A DNA stretch of 64,000 bases from Pristionchus mayeri (taxonomy: Eukaryota; Nematoda; Chromadorea; Rhabditida; Neodiplogasteridae), in contig BTRK01000001.1 in the NCBI GenBank assembly GCA_036245805.1, positions 16,995,087 through 17,059,086 on the forward strand, in the 5' to 3' direction. Shown here piece by piece: positions 56,701 through 64,000 of the stretch (the stretch's first letter is position 1; each line of letters opens with the position of its first letter). The position numbers and the translations under genes were made by a program. The notes beneath the pieces were generated by a model, which made no database searches, had not been told where the DNA came from, and worked only from the letters and a program-made list of their open reading frames with translations.

Positions 56701-59700
56701 GTGCGACAGGCGATCGAGACCATCGATCAACACTTCACAAATGGACCTACGGAGCAGCAAGTGAGTCTTCCAGCTCTCGAATTAACCTGTTTGTCCTATC
56801 GGGCAACGCATTAGACTGTTTGAATTATACATTAAAGGTAAAGTTTGTCCTCATTATTGGAATTCCGTCTAGCTGGTATTCTTTAGCTACATTCTGCAGG
56901 AAAAAAATAAAGTGAAAAGGTCTCTGCTCAGGTCCGTCGCATCTTTTCCGACCCTCGACTGCGCGTTTCCCTCATGGCATCGACCGATAATCAACACTCG
57001 ATCAAGAGGATAACCAGGGAACCCGAAGCAAGGAAGATAGCCGTGCAGTGAGTTAATAACAGGTGTTCTTAGATGTGTTGATTCTGAGAATTTTATGGGA
57101 AATTAACGTTTGTGCAAAATATATTTAAAATAATAAGAAATGAGAAAATCCACTAGCGGAATTGCATTTCCTATAATTTCATAAAAATTTGAAAACAAAT
57201 GTAAGGCGAGAGATTCATTGCAGACACATCTTCCAAGTGACGCCTGTCCGAATGCCCGAGTATCTCATGAAGGCCGCAGTCGACCCGGAGGTCGTCACAA
57301 CGAGAAGAGGTTTGCATAATTTGAAAATGTATTCAGATTTTCGATAAAACTGAACACCTGTCTACTGAAAAATAATTTGACATGACTGAACCTTCTCCTA
57401 ATACATTTTTAAACACCCCCCCCCCCGTCGCAAAAGGATGGTCTGCCATTCCAGAAGGACCACAACGCCGCAACGCCCTCTTCAATGTGCGTGAGACGAT
57501 CACGGAAGACGAGGAGGAAGAGGACGACGGTGAGTACTAAAGGCGACATCTCGGATTACACGCTCATCCCATGTAAAATACAACGATTTGGTTCGAGAAC
57601 ACACAGAGAGAAAGCATTAAATTGTATTATTTATTTTCACAATTCTTCCCACCGACAATTGACTAACCAGCAGATAAATATGTTGTGTGAAACATAACCA
57701 GAAGAAATCTTCTGCTGCCGATCTATCAAATTTTCCTTTCATCTCTCTGCTCAATGTGTATTTTGCTGAAATACGGTAAAATAACAAACCAATAAAAATT
57801 CGAGTAGAGGGCTCAAAATCGAAAAAAGTTGTCTACCGTACTGCAGTCTCAACTCCTCGACCAGCCTCGCCTCCTGACTCCCCTCCTGTCACACTCGATC
57901 GATCACTTACTAACAGTGAGGAAACGACTCTGACGGGAGGAGGAGAGTACGCCAAGTTCGTCAACGGTACGCGCATAGCCTTTTCTTCAGAAACAAATAT
58001 CGGCTAATCGACCCTTGCCAAGATCGGTTTTGGGCGGCTAACTCATTATTATTAGTATTATGTGACTCAAATAACTAGATTAGCCGTTGTTCAAAAATTA
58101 AAAACAAATAAGAGTGGAAAATGTCTAATCATCACAGCCTACAAGAAGCATGCGAGGTTGCTGAAGAAGGTGGTGAACAAGGTGACCGGGAATTGGAAGG
58201 AGGAGGAAGATGAGGGAGCAGCTTACGATCTGACACCTAATGAGGTGAAGCATCCGCAAGGCATCGTGGATGTGTTTCATTAATTTTTTAAACTGAAGAC
58301 ACTCGAACCATCAACGACATTCCACATGAGAATATGTAGCAGTCTTGAAGCATAACCGAAAACTGAAAGTTCGTGACATAGAAACATACTAACCCATTTT
58401 GCAGAGAGAAGACTGGGAGAAGGAGCGGCTGCAGACGGACTTTCGCATTCCGTGAGCTGAGCATTATCAGATTTTTAATTTAATAATTTAATTGGATATT
58501 TTCACGATCAAAATCTGTTTCAGTGACCAGGAAATCGACGCCGCTCCATCTCAGTTGGTCAGGAAGACGCCGTTGTTCAAGGCAAGTCTCAAGGAATATT
58601 ACTTGAATCTATGGCGAAACCTTTGGTTATGGATGAGTAATAATGGTTTTAGAACCTTAACAAAATGAACAACCTTAGTTCATTCCTTTCCAGATCCACT
58701 CGATCTTCTCGATGCTGCAGATTAATCGAGCGTACGTCGTCGATTGCGGGAGACTCGTTGGAGTCGTCGCCCTGGCTGATGTGAGCTCAATTTTTTGATT
58801 TACAAAACTGGATGACGTAGTTTAATTTTTGAACGGAAAGTTCAAAATCTTCGAATGATCAATTCTATAATTTCAACGACGATTACATCTCGTTATCACA
58901 AAAAGTATTTCAAATATGAAGACATCAGAATCTGCAGTCATTTGTTATGCAGTGACGTTAGAGAATTTGAATGCGTAATATGTTCACTTACGATGTTCGA
59001 GACGAATGAGAGACGAGAAGATTGCATGGGAAATAATAAGCTTTAGGTACGAGACGCTCTTGAGCACTCGCTCTCAGACGATCCGGAGAAGTTCAACAGG
59101 AACATCCTTCCCTTGACGAGGTAATCAGGGAACGATCTATAAATAATTATGTAAACATAATTACACATAGTTTGGTGCTTTGTAGCATCACACTATCTTG
59201 AAAAGAGATTTAATGCATTTAGATGTCATCATAAGCTAGTTCGTATAAATTGATACGAAGCGCGATAAAAAGCAAACATAAAATTAAAATGGATTTAACT
59301 GCAGCATTCAAACAATGTGCAGCTTAGCGAAGCTCAATTAATTCTCGTGTTGTTTCCAGTTACAAAACCAAATAACTTCAGGAAGCCTTCTGTTCGATCG
59401 AGTGTGCCCGCGAAGGTCTCCGACTCACTCATGCCAACACTCGAGGTGGGACATGAAAACAAGAAATTTGGAAGATAGTGAAAGCTAAATAAGTCTGATT
59501 GTGAGAAGGCAGATAGAAATTGTGTATTAGTTCATCTCAATCTGCAAAAGCTTAAAGATTTCAATCAATAAAATAAAACGATATCTGTCTAGAAAGGTAT
59601 AGTGTGAAGAAAAAACAGTTGTCATTTGGAAAAGAACTAAAATATAGACACACAACTCAGGTGGTGGGAACAACGGCAACGTCAGAAGCAGACGAAGCCT

Positions 59701-60245
59701 TCGTGCGGCGAGAGAAGGATGCGATCCGGTCTGATTTAAATGTATTTTCGAAAATATTAATATTATATCCAGGCGAATGACGTCACTGAAGCACAAGCAG
59801 CAAGAAGACGTACACCAATTGAGTATTCACAAGTAAGCTTGCATCTCAGTCTCGTTCTAACGATGCGACTCCAATTTCTCTCCCCCGAAATTGCTTTCCA
59901 TGTTGTGTATGAGATGCATTTACTCTATCACGACGATATTTTAGTTCGATTAGTGTTGAACTTTTATGTATCATATCGCGTTATTACTTAATCGAATCTA
60001 TGTGTGCCTTTGAGCGTAGATAAATTTATATCAACTGCCAGCAAAATAAAAAGGGAGTGGAATTTCTAGCAGTTATCATTCTTGAAAAAAATCGTCAGTC
60101 TGAAGGATATTGAAGTTCACATTAACATCTTAAGCTCAATGTAATCTTTTTTATTTCCAGATCGAACGCAGATAGTTCAGAAGCGGAGCAACTTGTAGAG
60201 GCAGTCGCTTACTTGCGGAAGATATCAATGAGCAGCGGCGAATAA
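47795..60245 (+). CDS. ClC-type chloride channel with unusual gate residues
   Basis: Membrane chloride channel of the animal ClC-2-like group, built here from 35 exons totalling 3,030 coding bases (about 1,009 residues) that stay in frame. The start is the first ATG after the acceptor at 47782. Landmarks: helix [24 protein letters not shown] (123-128, usually GSGIPE), [12 protein letters not shown] (A167 where GKEGP has the gating Glu), [28 protein letters not shown] (the third selectivity loop), [30 protein letters not shown] (I535 at the usual pore Tyr), CBS1 (VAEEIMVSP through [13 protein letters not shown]) and CBS2 ([20 protein letters not shown] through [13 protein letters not shown]). 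The acceptor of exon 13 (51777) is weak and was chosen by phase. Intron 29 has a GC donor (58582). The stop is TAA at 60243-60245. A symbol within the clh family cannot be assigned from memory. Confidence 0.9.
49169..49278. repeat. Intronic hairpin in the ClC gene
   Basis: Arms 49169-49217 and 49229-49278 pair imperfectly over about 48 bases around an 11-base loop. The arm has GCGAGAGAGTGTGT, also present in the hairpin at 37997-38101. It lies just upstream of the exon starting at 49296. Confidence 0.6.
52891..53929. other. Large ClC intron with a possible Tc1-like remnant
   Basis: One kilobase without exons. A short translated stretch [13 protein letters not shown] (about 53691-53733) resembles the SDE-RFN block around the first catalytic Asp of Tc1 transposases. 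Surrounding frames are too broken to confirm it. Confidence 0.3.
54808..55626. mobile_element. 819-bp mariner-type MITE in a ClC intron
   Basis: Terminal inverted repeats of about 28 bases (TTAGGGTGTCCCAAAAGTTC at left, complement of TTGGGGTGTCCCAAAAGTTC at right), flanked by TA on both sides. No transposase frame. A non-autonomous mariner-type element spliced out with the intron. Confidence 0.82.
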
Positions 60246-61387
60246 ATCATGAATCTCACCCACCGAACTATCCCTTGAACTACCATAATTAACCGTAAAC
60301 ACCGGCGAACGCACCATTCATGTTGTCTGTAGGCAATGAAATACCCTGTAATTTATCGATTTTTTTCTGTGGAACACAACTGATAAAACTGATAATATTT
60401 CCTCTATGTTCCTTGGAATTTACTTTGAAAGCTTGCAGAACCAAGAAACGATTGAAAATTTACGCGATGAATTCTCGCTCTTCATATTCCACTCTCATCA
60501 ATTTGCATAGTCAGACCTCGGTTCGAACAATTCATCATTTTCATTCATTCTCATTCATTTCAATGGCTCCAAGGGATCGACTTGGCCGCGCTCGCGGTGA
60601 AACTGAACGCGCCCTGAGTTCAAATCCTGTCACGGCAGTTTTTTTCCCGATTTTTTGTTGGCTTATATCGACAAAATTGTGTGTTAATTGTGAAATTTTT
60701 ATTTCAGAAAGGTCTCTTCTGGATCAGCGAGGATCGCTTCATAGAGCTTCAGTTCTTCCGTTCTGCTCCTGATCTTTAATCTCTAATCTTTGATCTTTGA
60801 ACTTTGCAGCCTGGAGAAGCAATCATCCCCGTGATCTCTCTCTGGCCAGGTGCACAGATGAGGCTAACGAAGAGAATCTATCCTTCGAAGTCGACTTCTA
60901 CTTCCCCTTCAGCTTCTAGGTCCACTTCATCTTTTCCTTTTTTGATATTCCTCTGGTCTTTAAAACTGTGATCTTTCAAGCATCACTCGCAGTCGATTTC
61001 TTACCAATCTTACAAAGTCGCATGTTTACGGAAGCGGTCCTCGACTATAATCGGCTTTTGTGCAAGCGCTCTCGTATGTAAAGCCTATCTTTGATCTGTT
61101 TAGAAGCTAACGAAGTAGGGAGACTTCGTTGACGGTTGGTGCATGCCCCTCTACCACGATCACATCCTCAGGTCGTATGCTATTCGTATCACTCGAATGA
61201 AAAGTGAGATGATCTTTGATCTTTTGCGAGTTGAATGCCTAGTTGCAACGATATTTCAAACCATTAGACCTTAGTTCTAGAAAATGATTGAATTATTGAA
61301 TGTTGAACTTTGGTCTCTCCGCCAGATCTTTGACCTCCTAGATGACTGCTACTCATTCTCTCTGATCAGTATCGGCTCCCACACGGA
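60246..61387. other. Region downstream of the ClC gene with exon-like fragments
   Basis: Contains short open stretches that may be upstream exons of the next gene: FWISEDRFIELQFFR (60711-60777, after TTTATTTCAG), PGEAIIPVISLWPG (60810-60851, after TTTGCAG) and GDFVDGWCMPLYHDHILR (61117-61172). No consistent set of donors joins them. ATCTTTGATC words recur between them. No family recognised. Confidence 0.35.
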
Positions 61388-62196
61388 CACGAAAAAATGT
61401 GTTTTAACGGCGTTATGTGTTATTTAGAGTATGCCACTTTAGATCACGTTGTGCATGAAGTTCGCATCCGGGACGATGACGTGTTCACTTACAATTTGCC
61501 TATACTCCTTCTTGTCATAGCAGGTCCTTCCAACGATTTGCCCGGACTGAAGGAGCCTGAGATTGTCACTGCTGACTTGTTTGTTGTGAACGAAGTGAAC
61601 AATAATCTTGTAGCAGAATGTGAGTCACAAAAATGCTAAGTTTATCTTTAATTTTCTAGTGCCTTTCTAGTGCCTCTCTGTCATTACTCGGACAAGAAAC
61701 CAATTGCCAGGAAGTATCTACTTCACCTGAGAGGTAGTGGAGAAAAGTTTCAACGAATGATCAAATGTCCAACTCACAAATAAGTTATCCAATCCTTACA
61801 ATTTCTTTTACAGGCGATGCTCCTGACATCTATCTCACTGCCTCAATCACTCTCCCTCGCTCTTTCTACTCTCTCGCTTCGATTATCGATCTCAAAGCGT
61901 CAGTTTTATTGATTGGTTAACCTAATCAATCGATCGATTTCAGTCAGCTTACCGTACCCTCTGGAGCTCGCGTCACAGCGGAGGCGATTCTGTGCGGGAT
62001 GAAAGTGAACGGCTGGGACTGGGAGATTACGGTTTTCTCCTATACTCGTTCAATTTTGGAATGTGGATCCACGGAAGAGATAATTCAGAGCGGGCTTTCG
62101 TATCGCCATTCCACTCCTCCAGTCTACTACGTGCACAGGGAGAAGTTCACGACCACTAGCTGCGCCATCATGGTTAATTGTATTTTTTGTAAATAA
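61388..62196 (+). CDS. Uncharacterised protein, 3' exons
   Basis: At least three or four exons appear coding: 61388-61616 (EYATLDHVVHEVRIRDDD, then LKEPEIVTADLFVVNEVNNN), 61669-61733 (PLCHYSDKKPIARKYLLHLR), 61815-61899 (GDAPDIYLTASITLPRSF) and 61944-62196 (LTVPSGARVTAEAILCGMKV, NGWDWEITVFSY, ending CAIMVNCIFCK). Donors and acceptors (TTCTAG, TTACAG, TTTCAG) fit phase between the last three. The beginning is uncertain and may include fragments between 60711 and 61172. No signal peptide, membrane segment or known domain is evident. The beta-strand-like, Cys-containing C-terminus suggests a soluble or secreted protein, without a function. Confidence 0.45.
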
Positions 62197-62216
62197 TATA
62201 TGTAATAGCGGCAAGA

Positions 62217-62290
62217 ATGTATGAAACTACCAAACCGTATGAAACTACCATGAAACTGTATGAAAATGTATGAAACTACCAGGCAAGAAA
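62217..62290 (+). repeat. Short imperfect tandem repeat of TATGAAACTACC
   Basis: Four to five degenerate units of (TG)TATGAAACTACCA directly before the LINE ORF, possibly part of its 5' end. Confidence 0.6.
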
Positions 62291-62373
62291 CTACCATACC
62301 AGTTTCCCTCTTTGAGTCTAGTCAGTCAGACAGTTCGAGAATATCAACAATAATAATATATATCACGCGTATC

Positions 62374-63126
62374 ATGAGTCAGTGGAGGAAAAATAGACTC
62401 CTCGGGAGCAATTTCCAAAAGTTTGCCCAGTCTTCTCCATATTCCATTCCTCATCGGTCGTCGCGAGCGGTCTCTCCCTCATTTTTCTCCAACTCTCCTC
62501 GACCTTCTCTAATGGATTCGATTCCCGCCACGAAAGCGGATATCGACCGTCTGGAGCGGAAACTGGATAAGATCATCGAACTACTCTCCGGACCCAAGCC
62601 TACCGTACCCGGACCAGTCACGACTTCTACGTATTCCTCCGTAGTCAAGGCCATCACCGACCTCGACAAGATCAAAAGCAAGAGCCAGCGTGCTGTAGTA
62701 GTGGGTAGCCCCGAATCTGAAGATCTTACCCAGACAGCATCAAAGGATGAAGAACTTGTAAAGAGCCTTATCAACCACTCACAGGACAAGGACCTCAAGG
62801 CCGCTTACGAGGTAGGTCATATCACTCACGCCCGGTTCCCGGAGAAGAGTAAGTCGACTAAGAGAATCATCAAATTGAGTCTCCCATCTGCCACTCTCCG
62901 TGACAAGCTCCTCGCTTGCCTTCGATCTGAGGGAAGACCTTCTGTCTTCACTCCCAATATGTTCATACGCCGTGATCTGATGCCTAGTGAACTTGAACAA
63001 GAACGCCTCTCTCGTGCCCGTGCAAGGGATCTGAACATCGCTGCCAACTGCCTTCGTTATGGAGTCCGCGACTGCGAGAGGTCCTCATTATCGCCCCCTC
63101 CCGGACCACTACAAGAACATTGTTGA
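62374..63126 (+). CDS. LINE ORF1 protein (frameshifted at the end)
   Basis: Probable start MSQWRKNRLLG, or MDSIPATKADI at 62512. A Ser-rich start is followed by a short coiled coil (IDRLERKLDKIIELL) and a domain like the nucleic-acid-binding ORF1 region of nematode CR1-type LINEs (STKRIIKLSLPSATLRDKLL, SVFTPNMFIRRDLMPSELEQ, ERLSRARARDLNIAANCLRY). The annotated frame ends at 63126, but the natural continuation (HYRPLPDHYKNIVERKPDFS) lies in the +1 frame up to 63259, so an indel near 63065-63090 truncates this copy. ORF1 proteins bind the element RNA as chaperones. Confidence 0.75.
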   Translation: MSQWRKNRLLGSNFQKFAQSSPYSIPHRSSRAVSPSFFSNSPRPSLMDSIPATKADIDRLERKLDKIIELLSGPKPTVPGPVTTSTYSSVVKAITDLDKIKSKSQRAVVVGSPESEDLTQTASKDEELVKSLINHSQDKDLKAAYEVGHITHARFPEKSKSTKRIIKLSLPSATLRDKLLACLRSEGRPSVFTPNMFIRRDLMPSELEQERLSRARARDLNIAANCLRYGVRDCERSSLSPPPGPLQEHC

Positions 63127-63353
63127 GCGCAAGCCGGACTTCTCGAATGTCGCAACAAGAAGGAAGAACAATATTCCTCCCTTCCCTTCACAAACCGAAA
63201 CTGATTCAGGTAGCGAGGCCCAGACGGTGAGAGATCAGCGCAGCACTCCTCTCGCCTAGGTGGAATGTGGCAGTTATGTGAGTGATAGGCCCCCTCCCTC
63301 AATTCCTTCTCTTTTATCTTGTCGCCCTCTTCCGCCCCCCAACTCAAAACATC

Positions 63354-64000
63354 CAATTCTTTTACGGTAATGCCCGGAGCGTTAGGAATCTCATAGATAC
63401 TGTCACCTTCATAATGTCTAATAGCAAGTATCCAATCCTTGCTCTTTCCGAGACTTGGTTATCTGGTGATGATAGTGATGCGTTTCTATTGAGAGGACTT
63501 CCTGACTATTTCATGTTTCGAGCGGATCGTGTAGTGAGCAGAGGCGGAGGCGTCCTACTGTACGCGCATTCTTCCCTCCTCCCCGTTCTTGTTTCAACCT
63601 TTATTACACCTGGCTTTGAGTGTCTTGCTGCGAATGTATATTCTACTGATGCCTCTTCCCAGCACAACTCCCTCAGAATAATTGTCATTTACCGAGCGCC
63701 TAACTCCCCGTCTGCTTCCTTTGATCCCTTTATTGCCTATTTAGAGAATGTCACAAATTGCCCTCATCCCTCCATTATTATTGGTGACTTAAATTTCCCT
63801 TCTATTGATTGGTATTCGTACTCATCCCCGGTGCAGTCAATCTCCCCTTTTTTGGATTTCATAATTACGAAAAAATTCCAACAATTTATTGATTTTCCGA
63901 CCCGTGGGACCAATATTCTCGATCTACTTCTGTGCAACTTTCCAATAATATCATCTGTCACTCCTGATGTCCCTCTTTCTGATCATGTAGGGATAAGCTT
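63354..64000 (+). CDS. LINE ORF2, endonuclease domain (partial)
   Basis: Apurinic-endonuclease-like domain of a CR1-type LINE. Visible blocks are FFYGNARSVRN, LALSETWLSGDD (catalytic Glu), GGGVLLYAHSSL, RIIVIYRAPNSPS, IIIGDLNFPSIDW (GDLN motif), LDFIITKKFQQFIDFPTRG, TNILDLLL and PLSDHVGIS (SDH motif with catalytic Asp/His) at the very edge. The start is not defined: the frame is open upstream of the first Met at 63415, and it continues past the window. All catalytic motifs seen are intact. The enzyme would nick the target DNA for reverse transcription. Confidence 0.85.

Larger units (their letters stand above)
62291..64000 (+). mobile_element. CR1-like non-LTR retrotransposon, 5' part
   Basis: An ORF1 with a coiled coil and an RNA-binding-type domain is followed by the endonuclease of ORF2, which runs off the window. 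The left boundary is not certain (about 62220-62374). The reverse transcriptase would be to the right. Confidence 0.8.

Noticed and set aside
60565..60645. tRNA-like sequence with GAGTTCAAATCC and a following T run
   Set aside because: The T arm pairs poorly and no A box or acceptor stem is found, so it is not supportable as a tRNA or SINE.

Overview
The window is eukaryotic and looks nematode. It shows short frame-consistent introns with TTTTCAG/TTNCAG acceptors, possible spliced-leader acceptors just upstream of start codons, a 127-residue major-sperm-protein-type gene, a ClC chloride channel with two CBS regions, and a dense load of BEL/Pao, CR1-like, Tc1/mariner and foldback DNA. A diplogastrid such as Pristionchus would fit, but no single feature proves the species. 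Exon models below were joined by hand from splice signals and reading phase.

Layout. 1-448: 3' end of a C2H2 zinc-finger gene. 604-7538: nested mobile DNA, namely a truncated maT-like mariner, then a gag-only LTR-type element (1964-7538) that contains a 2.2-kb foldback and a second mariner fragment. 7840-8745 and 9338-11230: two more foldbacks, the first with a tRNA-like core. 11648-41206: three related carboxylesterase genes. Copy A (+, 19 exons) and copy B (-, 19 exons) are convergent and open. Copy C (+) is head-to-head with B, lacks exons 1-4, and carries a full-length BEL/Pao element (29538-37813) in one intron and a tRNA-derived SINE in another. 41743-42786: foldback. 43648-44961: small secreted-peptide-type precursor with a Lys-Arg site and a six-cysteine tail. 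45647-46697 (-): MSP-domain gene whose introns are full of TACTGTAG/TACGGTAG words. 47795-60245: ClC channel gene, 35 exons and about 1,009 residues, lacking the gating glutamate. 61388-62196: unrecognised gene. 62374-64000: CR1-like LINE running off the right edge.

How the genes relate. The window is not an operon or a pathway. The host genes are an esterase cluster shaped by duplication and transposon insertion, followed by unrelated single genes (peptide precursor, MSP, ClC). At least seven inverted repeats of 0.8-2.2 kb lie between or inside genes, several in esterase introns, without breaking the reading frames of copies A and B. The most unusual observations are the ClC channel with altered gate residues, the extra nucleocapsid-like ORF downstream of pol in the BEL/Pao element, the possible +1 frameshift site in its gag, the gag-only LTR element fused to a foldback, the SINE family, and a short motif shared by a retroelement leader and an MSP gene.
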